Assembly: GCF_965222285.1 (NCBI RefSeq)
Contig: NZ_OZ244942.1
Location: 1,674,001-1,738,000 of the forward strand
Reading direction: 5' to 3'
Origin: Tepidicaulis sp002389665
GTDB lineage: Bacteria > Pseudomonadota > Alphaproteobacteria > Parvibaculales > Parvibaculaceae
Length of the DNA stretch: 64,000 nucleotides
The notes below the pieces were generated by a model that saw nothing but the letters and a program-made list of their open reading frames with translations, ran no database searches and was not told the DNA's origin. Shown here in pieces: positions 44,844 to 53,979 of this stretch (its first letter is position 1; each line of letters starts with the position of its first letter). Both the position numbers and the translations under genes were made by a program.

Positions 44844-46548
44844 TATCTTTCCGCCCGCGCTGATCTTCATCGCCGCCGCCATCGTTCTTCCCTTCCTGCC
44901 CAAGGGCAACTTGCGCGCGCTCTTTCTGCTCGCCGTGCCGCTCGTCGCAGCCCATGAAATCTGGCAGCTTTCCGAAGGCGTCACCCATACTTACGATCTT
45001 CTGGGCTATTCCCTGACGCTGATGCGGGTCGATCAGCTCAGCATCGTTTTCGGGCTGATCTTTTCTTTCGCCGCCTTCCTAGCGCTGCTCTATGCCTGGC
45101 ACGTCAAGGATACGGTGCAGCAGGTCACGACGCTGCTTTATGCAGGATCGGCCATCGGCGCCGTCTTCGCAGGCGATTTCGTCACGCTCTTCATTTTCTG
45201 GGAAGGCACGGCGGTTGCCTCCGTCTTCCTCATCTGGGCGCGCGGCACAGAGGGCGCTTATTACACCGGCATGCGCTATCTGATCATTCAGATCGCCTCG
45301 GGGGTCATTCTCGTTGCCGGCATGGCGCTGTATTATTACGAAACGGGTTCGCTTGCTTTCGAAGCGCTGACGCTCGGCTCGCTCGGCACCTGGGCGATCC
45401 TCATCGCCTTCGGCATTAAGGCCGCCTTCCCGCTGCTCCATACCTGGCTGCCCGACGCCTATCCCGCTGCCACGCCGACGGGCACGGTCGTCCTTTCCAT
45501 CTTCACAACGAAACTGGCGATCTATTCTCTGGCGCGCAGCTTCGCGGGCACCGAAATCCTGATCTATATCGGTGTCGTCATGGTCTTCTGGCCGCTTATC
45601 TATGCCGCCGCCGAAAACGATCTGCGCCGCGTGCTCGCCTATGCGCTCAACAATCAGCTCGGGTTCATGGTCATCGCCGTCGGCATCGGCACGCCCCTGG
45701 CGCTGAACGGTGTCGCTGCGCATGCCGTCGCCCATATCCTCTATAAATCACTGCTCTTCATGGCGATGGGCGCGGTGCTCTACCGTACAGGCACGGCCAA
45801 AGCTTCCGGCCTCGGCGGGCTTTACCGCTCCATGCCCCTCACCGCGCTGCTTTGCATTCTGGGCGGGCTGGCCATGTCCACGCCGCTCTTTGCCGGCTTC
45901 GTTTCGAAGTCCCTCATTCTTTCTTCCGTCGCCAAGGCCTATGAGCCTTTGATCTGGACGGCGCTATTGTTCGGCTCGGCGGGGATTTTCTACGTCGCCG
46001 GTGTGCGCCTGCCTTATCTAGCCTTTTTCGGCGAGGATAAGTTTGCCGGCGCCCCGGAGCGGCCCAAGGAAGCGCCATGGAACATGCTACTTGCCATGGG
46101 GCTGACGGCGGCATGCTGCCTCGCGCTCGGCCTCATGCCCGGCGCCTTCATAAGCTTTCTGCCATACGATGTGGCCTATAACGCCTATACGCCGGATCAC
46201 ATTCTCACCCAGCTTCAGGTCCTCAGCTTTACCGCTATCGCCTTTTTCGCGCTGTGGCGCTTCGGGCTCATCAAACGGCCCGCGCCCGGCATTCTGGTCG
46301 ATACCGATTGGCTGAACCGGCGCCTTGCCCTGGCAATCGTCAAACTGGGTGCCTATATAAGCCGGAACACGTGGGGCCTGATGAGCCGCACGGCCACCCG
46401 CCGCCTCGATGCCTTCCTGGCCAGTATTTACCGCGCGCATGGACCGCAAGGCCCGCTTGCGCGCAGCTGGCCGGCCGGTTCTATGGTATTGTGGATTGCC
46501 GTGCTCTTGGGCTTCACGCTCATTCTCAGCTTCAGCCAATCACTTTAA
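44836..46548 (+). CDS. Mrp-type proton-channel subunit (third copy)
   Basis: This 570-residue third antiporter-like subunit keeps Glu in TLFIFWEGTAVASVFLIW (TM5), Lys in GIKAAFPLLHTWLPDAYP (TM7), Lys in FTTKLAIYSLAR (TM8) and Lys in FAGFVSKSLIL (TM12). It is longer than the other two, with an extra C-terminal amphipathic stretch and a last membrane segment. It may stand in for the missing NuoL-like half of MrpA. It is the last antiporter gene; coxG follows after 24 bases. Confidence 0.88.
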   Translation: MPDIFPPALIFIAAAIVLPFLPKGNLRALFLLAVPLVAAHEIWQLSEGVTHTYDLLGYSLTLMRVDQLSIVFGLIFSFAAFLALLYAWHVKDTVQQVTTLLYAGSAIGAVFAGDFVTLFIFWEGTAVASVFLIWARGTEGAYYTGMRYLIIQIASGVILVAGMALYYYETGSLAFEALTLGSLGTWAILIAFGIKAAFPLLHTWLPDAYPAATPTGTVVLSIFTTKLAIYSLARSFAGTEILIYIGVVMVFWPLIYAAAENDLRRVLAYALNNQLGFMVIAVGIGTPLALNGVAAHAVAHILYKSLLFMAMGAVLYRTGTAKASGLGGLYRSMPLTALLCILGGLAMSTPLFAGFVSKSLILSSVAKAYEPLIWTALLFGSAGIFYVAGVRLPYLAFFGEDKFAGAPERPKEAPWNMLLAMGLTAACCLALGLMPGAFISFLPYDVAYNAYTPDHILTQLQVLSFTAIAFFALWRFGLIKRPAPGILVDTDWLNRRLALAIVKLGAYISRNTWGLMSRTATRRLDAFLASIYRAHGPQGPLARSWPAGSMVLWIAVLLGFTLILSFSQSL

Positions 46549-46572
46549 ACGACAAGACGGGGAGAGACGCTC

Positions 46573-47178
46573 ATGGATATGTCAGGCGAGGTTCGCATTC
46601 CCGCTCCGCGCGAAACCGTGTGGGACGCGCTCAACGATCCTTCCATTCTTCAACAGGCCATCCCCGGCGCTGAAACCGTGGAAAAAACCTCCGACACTGG
46701 GTTCGAGGCCGCGGTCAAAGCCAAGGTCGGCCCGGTCAGCGCAAAGTTCAAAGGCAAGGTCACGCTTTCCGACATCAACGCGCCCGCCGGTTACACGATT
46801 TCCGGTGAAGGCTCGGGCGGCGCCGCCGGTTTCGCCAAAGGTTCGGCCAAGGTCGATCTTGTGGAAGATGGTAGTGACACGATTGTCAAATATGAGGTGC
46901 ATGCGACCGTCGGCGGCAAGCTCGCCCAGATCGGCCAGCGCCTGATCGATTCAACCGCCAAGAAAATGGCGGACGAATTTTTTGCCAATCTGCGCAACGC
47001 CGTTGCCGGCCCCGTGGAAGCGGACCGCCCCGGCGCACACCCGGAAAGCGACGCGGTTGCGCCCACCGACGCGCCCATGCTGCCCAATGAGGACGCGGGC
47101 ATGGGCCTTGCGCCCTGGATGTGGGGCACATTGGTCATTCTCGGTGTGCTTATCGTGATTTATTTCGTCGGAACGTGA
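46573..47178 (+). CDS. coxG: CoxG-like SRPBCC protein with C-terminal membrane anchor
   Basis: This 201-residue protein has a SRPBCC/CoxG domain (MDMSGEVRIPAPRETVWDAL, AIPGAETVEK, GSAKVDLVEDG) followed by an acidic linker and one C-terminal membrane segment (MWGTLVILGVLIVIYFVGT). In Oligotropha, CoxG is thought to anchor CO dehydrogenase to the membrane, where it meets the quinone pool. GGGGAGAG precedes the ATG. It starts only 24 bases after the antiporter operon, which suggests read-through. Confidence 0.9.
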   Translation: MDMSGEVRIPAPRETVWDALNDPSILQQAIPGAETVEKTSDTGFEAAVKAKVGPVSAKFKGKVTLSDINAPAGYTISGEGSGGAAGFAKGSAKVDLVEDGSDTIVKYEVHATVGGKLAQIGQRLIDSTAKKMADEFFANLRNAVAGPVEADRPGAHPESDAVAPTDAPMLPNEDAGMGLAPWMWGTLVILGVLIVIYFVGT

Positions 47179-47182
47179 ACGA

Positions 47183-47201
47183 AACCGCCACCTTGGCGGT
47201 T
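47183..47201 (+). promoter_or_regulatory. 8-base hairpin in coxG-coxS gap
   Basis: AACCGCCA pairs with TGGCGGTT around a 3-base loop, five bases after the coxG stop. There is no T-run, so termination is unlikely. The TTGACG that overlaps its end could be a -35 element, with no convincing -10. Confidence 0.4.
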
Positions 47202-47246
47202 GACGCTTGCCCTGCAAGTTCCCACACTTAACCAAAGGACAATTGC

Positions 47247-47268
47247 GCCGGATGCCGCACCATCCGGC
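47247..47268 (+). promoter_or_regulatory. 8-base inverted repeat upstream of coxS
   Basis: GCCGGATG and CATCCGGC form a perfect inverted repeat around CCGCAC, about 50 bases before the coxS start. It could be an operator or an RNA hairpin. No regulator gene for the cluster is visible nearby. Confidence 0.4.
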
Positions 47269-47319
47269 CTTAATCCATCCTGCGTATATGAACCCGCTAA
47301 TTTGAATGGGGAGGTGCCC

Positions 47320-47787
<468 letters not shown>

Positions 47788-47850
47788 TCTCCGGCAAAGA
47801 CTGGATCACATCGCACTGGGCGGAAACTGGGCAGCAAATGGGAGGAGAGC

Positions 47851-50214
47851 ATGTCGGAATGGGGTATCGGTAAGCCGGTTCGCCGGCGCGAGGACGACCG
47901 TTTCATTCGCGGGCGCGGCCAATATACGGACGACATCAACCGCCCGAACCAGACCCATGCGGTCTTCGTGCGCTCGCCCCATGCCCATGCGCTGATCCGT
48001 TCCATAGACCTTGAAGAAGCCAATGCCGCGCCCGGCGTCGTGGCCATTCTCACGGGCAAAGACGTGGCCGAAGACGGGCTGGCCGGGCTCATTTGCGGCT
48101 GGACCGTCCATTCCAAGGACGGCTCGGAAATGAAGGCTGGCGGCCATCCTATTCTCGCCGCCGAAAAAGTGCGCTATGTCGGCGACCATGTCGCCCTCGT
48201 CCTCGCGGAAACGAAGGCGCAAGCGCTGGCCGCCGCCGATCTTGTGCTCGTCGATTACGAACCGCTGCCCGCCGTCTCCCTAAAAAACAGCACGGAGCCC
48301 GGCAGCGCGCAGGTGCATGAGGAAGCGCCCGGCAATCTCTGCTTCGAATGGGAGCTGGGCGACAAGGCCGCGACGGAAGACGCTTTCTCGAAAGCCGCGC
48401 GCACCGTCAGCATCGATCTTGCCAATAACCGCCTCGTGCCGAACGCCATGGAGCCGCGCGCGGCCATCGGCGATTATGATGCGGGCCGCGATGAATATAC
48501 GCTCTGGACCACAAGCCAGAACCCGCATGTCGCCCGCCTCGTGCTCTCCGCCTTTGTCGGCGTCGCCCCGGAGCACAAGCTCCGCGTCATTGCGCCGGAT
48601 GTCGGCGGCGGCTTCGGCTCAAAGATTTTCATCTATCCGGAAGAGACCGCCTGCGCTTGGGCCTCAAAGAAAATCGGCAGGCCCGTTAAGTGGACGGCGG
48701 ACCGCTCGGAAGCCTTCCTTGCGGATGCTCATGGCCGCGATCATCTGAGCCATGCGGAGCTGGCGCTCGATGAGGACGGCAAGTTCCTCGGCCTCAAGGT
48801 CAAAACCAAAGCCAATCTCGGCGCCTATCTTTCCACCTTTTCCGCCGCCGTGCCGACTTATCTCTACGGCACGCTCCTGTCGGGCCAATACGACATTCCC
48901 GCCATCTATGTAGAAGTCGACGGCGTTTACACGACCACCTCGCCCGTCGATGCCTATCGCGGCGCGGGCCGCCCGGAAGCAACGTATATTGTCGAGCGGA
49001 TCGTGGAAACGGCGGCGCGGGAAAACGGTTTCGATCCGGCGGAAATGCGCCGCATGAATTTCGTCAAAACCTTCCCGCACCAAACCCCGGTCATCATGAA
49101 TTACGACATCGGGGATTTCGAAGCCTCGCTCGATAAGGCGCTGGAAGTTGCGGACTATGAAGGTTTCCCGGACCGCAAGGAAGAAGCGGCCAAACGCGGC
49201 AAGCTGCGCGGCATCGGCTTTTCCACCTATATCGAGGCTTGCGGCATTGCGCCTTCCGCTGCCGTCGGCTCGCTCGGCGCCGGTGTCGGGCTCTGGGAAT
49301 CGGCGGAAGTGCAAGTCGCGCCCACCGGCAAGATCGAAGTCTTTACCGGCTCCCACTCCCATGGCCAGGGGCATGAGACGACCTTTGCCCAGCTCGTTTC
49401 CGAACGCACGGGCCTGCCGCTTGAAGATATCGAGATCATTCACGGTGACACGGGCCGCGTGCAATTCGGCATGGGCACTTATGGCTCACGGTCCGGCGCC
49501 GTCGGCATGAGCGCCATTTTTAAAGCCATCGACAAGGTGGAAGCTAAAGCGCGCAAGATCGCCGCACAGCTTATGGAAGCCGCTGAAGACGATGTGGTGC
49601 TGGAGAACGGCGCCTTCACCGTCAAAGGCACAGATAAAAGCCTGAACTGGCCGGAAGTGACCCTTGCCGCCTATACCGGCCACGGCTTCGATACCGCGGA
49701 GATCGAACCCGGCCTTAAGGAAAGCGCCTTTTACGATCCGCTCAACTTCACTTTTCCTGCAGGCTGCCACATCTGCGAAGTCGAAATCGATCCCGAGACA
49801 GGGGTAACAGAAATCGTCAACTTCACCGCCATCGACGATTTCGGCACCATCATCAATCCCATGATTGTCGAGGGACAGGTGCATGGCGGGCTCGTTCAGG
49901 GCATCGGCCAGGCGCTTTACGAGCATGGTATTTACGATGAAGAAAGCGGCCAGCTCATGACCGGCTCCTTCATGGATTACTGCATGCCGCGCGCGGACAA
50001 TTTCCCCGGCTTCAAACTCGGCTTCACACCGACCGTCTGCCCGTCAAACCCGATGGGCATGAAAGGCTGCGGGGAAGCCGGCGCTATCGGCTCACCGCCC
50101 GCCGTCATCAACGCCATTACCGATGCCCTCGGCATCAAGGACATTCCCATGCCCGCCACGCCTGCGCGGGTCTGGGCCGCCATCCAAAACAGTGCCACAC
50201 CGAAAGCTGCATGA
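47851..50214 (+). CDS. coxL: form II CoxL-type molybdenum hydroxylase large subunit
   Basis: This 787-residue protein belongs to the xanthine dehydrogenase family large subunits: GKPVRRREDDRFIRGRGQYT at the start, GGGFGSKIFIYPEE in the middle and the cofactor loop EAGAIGSPPAVINAI near the end. The active-site loop at residues 368-374 reads AYRGAGR, the form II signature, not AYXCSFR of true CO dehydrogenase, so the Cys that binds Cu in form I is absent. It probably binds a molybdenum cytosine dinucleotide. Its substrate is not established: CO oxidation cannot be assumed, and a heterocycle or aldehyde is as likely. Confidence 0.9.
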   Translation: MSEWGIGKPVRRREDDRFIRGRGQYTDDINRPNQTHAVFVRSPHAHALIRSIDLEEANAAPGVVAILTGKDVAEDGLAGLICGWTVHSKDGSEMKAGGHPILAAEKVRYVGDHVALVLAETKAQALAAADLVLVDYEPLPAVSLKNSTEPGSAQVHEEAPGNLCFEWELGDKAATEDAFSKAARTVSIDLANNRLVPNAMEPRAAIGDYDAGRDEYTLWTTSQNPHVARLVLSAFVGVAPEHKLRVIAPDVGGGFGSKIFIYPEETACAWASKKIGRPVKWTADRSEAFLADAHGRDHLSHAELALDEDGKFLGLKVKTKANLGAYLSTFSAAVPTYLYGTLLSGQYDIPAIYVEVDGVYTTTSPVDAYRGAGRPEATYIVERIVETAARENGFDPAEMRRMNFVKTFPHQTPVIMNYDIGDFEASLDKALEVADYEGFPDRKEEAAKRGKLRGIGFSTYIEACGIAPSAAVGSLGAGVGLWESAEVQVAPTGKIEVFTGSHSHGQGHETTFAQLVSERTGLPLEDIEIIHGDTGRVQFGMGTYGSRSGAVGMSAIFKAIDKVEAKARKIAAQLMEAAEDDVVLENGAFTVKGTDKSLNWPEVTLAAYTGHGFDTAEIEPGLKESAFYDPLNFTFPAGCHICEVEIDPETGVTEIVNFTAIDDFGTIINPMIVEGQVHGGLVQGIGQALYEHGIYDEESGQLMTGSFMDYCMPRADNFPGFKLGFTPTVCPSNPMGMKGCGEAGAIGSPPAVINAITDALGIKDIPMPATPARVWAAIQNSATPKAA

Positions 50215-50226
50215 GGACGACCTCAA

Positions 50227-51024
50227 ATGTATCAATTCGACTATCACCGCCCCGCAAACCTGAAAGAAGCCGCCGAGCTTCTGACGAAATGCGATGAGGC
50301 AAAAATCCTGGCCGGCGGCCAGACGCTGATCCCGACGTTGAAGCAGCGGCTGGCCATGCCGAGCGATCTCATCGATCTCGGCGCGCTGAAAGAACTCTCC
50401 TTCATCAAGGCCGAGGGCGATGCGATCATGATCGGCGCGGCCACGCCCCATGCCGATGTCGCGGTCAATGCGGATGTGCGCAAGCACCTCCCCTCCCTCG
50501 CCAAACTCGCCGAAGGGATCGGCGATCCCGCCGTCCGCCATAAAGGCACGATCGGCGGTTCGCTCGCCAATAACGATCCTTCCGCCGATTATCCGGCCGC
50601 CGTTCTCGCGCTCGATGCGAAAATCCACACGACGAAACGGCTGATCGAGGCGGACGAGTTTTTCAAAGGCATGTTCGAAACGGCGCTCGGGGACGATGAA
50701 ATCATTACCGAAATCACCTTCCCGCATCCCAAGCGCGCCGCCTATGTGAAGTTCCCGAACCCGGCCTCCCGCTATGCCATGGTCGGCGTCTTCGTCGCCG
50801 AAACACCCATGGGCATCCGCGTGGCCGTCACGGGCGCGGGCCAGGAAGGCGTTTTCCGGGTGAAGGAAATGGAAGACGCGCTGGCGAAAAACTGGTCGGC
50901 GGATGCGATCAGCAGCATCAAGGTGCCAGCAGAAAACATGCTCTCCGACCTTCACGGCGACGCCGAGTACCGCGCCCATCTCGTCACCGTCATCGCCAAG
51001 CGCGCGGTCGCGGCGGCTGTTTAA
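50227..51024 (+). CDS. coxM: molybdenum hydroxylase FAD subunit (CoxM-like)
   Basis: This 265-residue FAD-binding protein has both flavin motifs of the family, LAGGQTLIPTLKQRL and TIGGSLANNDPSADYPA, and a C-terminal CODH_FAD domain (ALAKNWSADAISSI region). It accepts electrons from CoxS and passes them on, in true CO dehydrogenase to quinone. It starts 12 bases after coxL. A pair of hairpin repeats follows it. Confidence 0.92.
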   Translation: MYQFDYHRPANLKEAAELLTKCDEAKILAGGQTLIPTLKQRLAMPSDLIDLGALKELSFIKAEGDAIMIGAATPHADVAVNADVRKHLPSLAKLAEGIGDPAVRHKGTIGGSLANNDPSADYPAAVLALDAKIHTTKRLIEADEFFKGMFETALGDDEIITEITFPHPKRAAYVKFPNPASRYAMVGVFVAETPMGIRVAVTGAGQEGVFRVKEMEDALAKNWSADAISSIKVPAENMLSDLHGDAEYRAHLVTVIAKRAVAAAV

Positions 51025-51053
51025 ATTCAATGCCCCCGCGCAAAGGCACAATC

Positions 51054-51139
51054 GTCACCCCGGGCTTGACCCGGGGTCCATGCAGCCTCTCAAATTGCTG
51101 ATATGCTGTTATGGACCCCGGCATGAAAGCCGGGGTGAC
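51054..51139. repeat. paired palindromic repeat (REP-like), head-to-head copy
   Basis: Two GC-rich hairpins of about 28 bases face each other. The first runs GTCACCCCGGGCTTGACCCG to CCAT at 51054-51081. The second starts ATGGACCCCGGC and ends GGGGTGAC at 51111-51139. About 29 bases including GCAGC lie between them. The same element occurs at 56301-56416. The type resembles the palindromic intergenic repeats scattered through many alphaproteobacterial genomes. Confidence 0.8.
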
Positions 51140-51212
51140 ACTTAGAATGTGCAGCACCTCTTTGCTAAACGCGGTTGCAGCGGCTGTGTAAACCACTTCC
51201 GAAGGAGACGCG

Positions 51213-51452
51213 GTGAGCGCCAGCACAGACATCTATCGCTTCTACAGGCACCGTCAAAAACCCCAGTTCCGCTTGGCCTTGAAAGCACAGCTTGGGTTTC
51301 CGCCAGAAACGGCGGAAGGCGAATGGGAACTGACCCGCGAGCGTGAGGAAGAAGACGTCAACCTGGATGTCCGGCGCGAGATCGAAGAGAAAGGGTATTC
51401 TCTTTTCAAGATCGGCGTTACCTTTGCCGAATTATCCCTATCTAAGGATTGA
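51213..51452 (+). CDS. small protein of unknown function inside cox cluster
   Basis: I do not recognise this 79-residue protein. It starts at GTG 51213 behind GAAGGAGACGC, a strong site. It has a basic N-terminal part (YRFYRHRQKPQFRLALK) and a strongly acidic middle (EGEWELTREREEEDVNLDVR), with no membrane segment or cysteine. It lies between coxM with its hairpin repeats and coxD. It could be an accessory factor of the cluster; position is the only evidence. Confidence 0.65.
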   Translation: MSASTDIYRFYRHRQKPQFRLALKAQLGFPPETAEGEWELTREREEEDVNLDVRREIEEKGYSLFKIGVTFAELSLSKD

Positions 51453-51515
51453 TTTTTCCCGCTAAACGGCAAAAACCAGTCTCAGCACCTGGTGCGCAAA
51501 GTTAAACAGGTTTCC

Positions 51516-52442
51516 ATGTCCCTTCCCGCCTCCATCGACGAAACGGTCAAGCTGCTTTCCACCGGCGCCTATGTGGCGGAGCGGCCGCTGGCGACCGTGC
51601 TCTACCTTGCCTTGAAGATGGGAAAGCCGCTACTGCTGGAAGGGGAAGCCGGTGTCGGCAAAACCGAGGTCGCCAAGGTTCTGGCAAGCGCCCTGGGGCG
51701 CAAGCTCATTCGCCTGCAATGTTATGAAGGGCTCGACATTTCCGCCGCCGTTTACGAGTGGAACTATCAGGCGCAGATGATCGAGATCCGCCTTGCCGAA
51801 GCAGGCGGCACCGCGGCACGCGAGGACCTTGCCAGCGATCTTTTCTCCGAAAAATTTCTGCTGCACCGCCCGCTCCTGCAGGCGCTGGAGCCGGACACGG
51901 CCGGGCCGCCCGTCTTGCTTATCGACGAGCTCGACCGCACGGACGAGCCTTTCGAGGCCTATCTCCTTGAACTCCTCTCCGATTTTCAGGTCACGATCCC
52001 CGAACTCGGCACGATCAAGGCGAAAGAACCGCCTATCGTCATCATCACCTCGAACCGCACCCGCGAGATTCACGACGCGCTGAAGCGCCGCTGCCTTTAT
52101 CACTGGGTGGACTACCCGTCCGAAGAGCGCGAGCTTGAAATCCTGCGCGCCCGCCTGCCTGAAGCGCCCGAAACGCTTTCGCGCGAAATCACGGCCTTCG
52201 TGCAGCGCCTGCGCGGCGAGGACCTTTACAAAAAACCCGGCGTTGCCGAAACGCTCGACTGGGCCCGCGCGCTGATCGAGCTCGATGCCGTCTCCCTTAC
52301 CGGCGAGAACATCAACGACACGCTGGGCACCGTTCTCAAATACCAGGAAGACATTGCCCGCATTGAGGGATCGGAAGCCGCGCGGCTTCTGGGGGAGATC
52401 AAAACCCGCATGGCGGCGGGCGAGGAAAAGGTGGGGCTTTGA
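51516..52442 (+). CDS. coxD: MoxR-type AAA+ ATPase, CoxD-like maturation factor
   Basis: This 308-residue AAA+ protein has Walker A GEAGVGKT at residues 43-50, Walker B VLLIDELDRTDEPFEA and sensor-1 IITSNRTREIHDALKRR. In Oligotropha CoxD helps to assemble the active site of CO dehydrogenase. I chose the ATG at 51516; a GTG eight codons upstream is possible. It overlaps coxE by four bases, and the MoxR ATPase plus VWA protein pair is the usual arrangement. Confidence 0.92.
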   Translation: MSLPASIDETVKLLSTGAYVAERPLATVLYLALKMGKPLLLEGEAGVGKTEVAKVLASALGRKLIRLQCYEGLDISAAVYEWNYQAQMIEIRLAEAGGTAAREDLASDLFSEKFLLHRPLLQALEPDTAGPPVLLIDELDRTDEPFEAYLLELLSDFQVTIPELGTIKAKEPPIVIITSNRTREIHDALKRRCLYHWVDYPSEERELEILRARLPEAPETLSREITAFVQRLRGEDLYKKPGVAETLDWARALIELDAVSLTGENINDTLGTVLKYQEDIARIEGSEAARLLGEIKTRMAAGEEKVGL

Positions 52443-53647
52443 GCGCCGCCCCGCTGAACGGGCAGTTCGCCGAGAATATCGTCCATTTCGGGCGGGTGCT
52501 GCGCCGGGCCGGGATGAGCGTCGGCCCCCGCGATATTCTCGATGCCGTGGAAGCGGTGGAATATGCGGGCTTTCACTCCAAAGCCGACTTTTACTGGACG
52601 CTTCATGCCGCCCTTGTGCGCAGCCATGAGACCCATGAGCTTTTCTCCCAGGCCTTTCATATTTTCTGGCAGGAACCGAAGCTGCTCGAGCGGATGATGG
52701 CGCTCGCCCTGCCCGAGCTGCGCACGCCGGAGAACCAGGAGCCCGGCGAAAAGGCGCTCCGCCGCCTCGCCGAAGCGCTGATGAGCGACGATGACGAGCG
52801 GCGGGAGGAAGAACCCGATACCGAAATCGACGCCCGAGAGACGCTCTCGCGCGAGGAAGTGCTGCGTACCCGTGATTTCGAGCAGATGAGCACGGCGGAA
52901 CTGGCTGAGGCGAAAGCTGCGCTCCGCCGCCTGCGCCTGCCCGTCAAAGAGCAGCTCACCCGCCGCGCCCGGCCCGCCCCGCGCGGGCGGCAGGTGGACA
53001 TGCGCCGCACCCTGCAGCAAAGCTTCCGCGGCCACGACCTCATGGAACTGCGCCGGAAGGAGCCCCACCGGCGCATGCCGCCCATCGTGGTGCTGCTCGA
53101 TATTTCAGGCTCCATGTCGCTCTATGCGCGGGTCTTCCTGCATTTCCTCCACGCGATCACCCATGAATGGGACCGGGTTCATGCCTTTCTCTTCGGCACC
53201 AGGCTCACCAATATCACCCGCCATCTCCACCACCGCGATATCGACGCGGCGCTCGGGGAGATTTCCAAGGCCGCCGAAGACTGGGACGGGGGCACGCGGA
53301 TCGGCGAGACGCTGCGCCGCTTCAATGTGGAATGGGCCCGCCGGGTGCTCGGCCAGGGCGCCGTGGTGCTGCTCGTGACCGACGGGCTCGACCGGGAAGG
53401 CGGCGACGGGCTGGAGCCTGAAATCAAGCGCCTCGCCCGCCTCTCCCGGCGGCTTATCTGGCTCAATCCGCTTCTGCGCTATGATGCCTTCGAGCCCAAG
53501 GCCGCCGGCATCCGGGCCATGCTGCCCCATGTGGATGAGTTCCGGCCCGTCCATAATCTCGATAGTTTAAGCGCCCTGGTGGACGCGCTCTCCGGCGCTC
53601 CCCATATGAAGGGCAACCGGCATTCCAGCATGAGAGCCCAGCTATGA
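52439..53647 (+). CDS. coxE: VWA-domain protein, CoxE-like
   Basis: This 402-residue protein has an N-terminal helical CoxE region (FGRVLRRAGMSVGPRDILDA) and a C-terminal von Willebrand A domain. The metal-binding MIDAS motif DISGSMS starts at Asp 221, with the further VTDGLDREGGDGLE. It works with the MoxR ATPase CoxD in maturation. The start is TTG at 52439 overlapping the coxD stop; the next ATG lies within the conserved domain. It overlaps the next gene by four bases. Confidence 0.92.
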   Translation: MSAAPLNGQFAENIVHFGRVLRRAGMSVGPRDILDAVEAVEYAGFHSKADFYWTLHAALVRSHETHELFSQAFHIFWQEPKLLERMMALALPELRTPENQEPGEKALRRLAEALMSDDDERREEEPDTEIDARETLSREEVLRTRDFEQMSTAELAEAKAALRRLRLPVKEQLTRRARPAPRGRQVDMRRTLQQSFRGHDLMELRRKEPHRRMPPIVVLLDISGSMSLYARVFLHFLHAITHEWDRVHAFLFGTRLTNITRHLHHRDIDAALGEISKAAEDWDGGTRIGETLRRFNVEWARRVLGQGAVVLLVTDGLDREGGDGLEPEIKRLARLSRRLIWLNPLLRYDAFEPKAAGIRAMLPHVDEFRPVHNLDSLSALVDALSGAPHMKGNRHSSMRAQL

Positions 53648-53979
53648 GTGAAACCTTCACGGACGATCAGGTCCTGGAACAGGCCGCCGCCTGGCTGGCG
53701 GGCGGCCATAAAGTCGCCCTTGCCACGGTGATCGAGACCTGGGGTTCGGCCCCCCGGCCCGTCGGCAGCCAGCTCGTGATCCGCGACGACACGGCCTTTA
53801 CCGGCTCCGTTTCCGGCGGCTGCATCGAGGGCGATGTCATTACCCGCGCCCTCGATCTGATGGAGGGGGACGCGCCCGAAATCCTCGAATATGGCGTCTC
53901 GGATGCCATGGCTTGGGAAGTCGGCCTTGCTTGCGGCGGGCGCATCCGCGTCCTGGTCGAGCCGGTAAAGGGGGTCTGA
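53644..53979 (+). CDS. XdhC/CoxF N-terminal domain protein
   Basis: This 111-residue protein is only the N-terminal domain of XdhC/CoxI: ALATVIETWGSAPRPVGSQL, FTGSVSGGCIEGDVITRALD and a final VGLACGGRIRVLVEP. XdhC proteins bind the molybdenum cofactor, protect it and help its sulfuration before insertion. The Rossmann domain usually fused to it is a separate gene that starts on its stop codon. This split arrangement is common in form II Cox clusters, as I recall. Confidence 0.9.
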   Translation: MSETFTDDQVLEQAAAWLAGGHKVALATVIETWGSAPRPVGSQLVIRDDTAFTGSVSGGCIEGDVITRALDLMEGDAPEILEYGVSDAMAWEVGLACGGRIRVLVEPVKGV

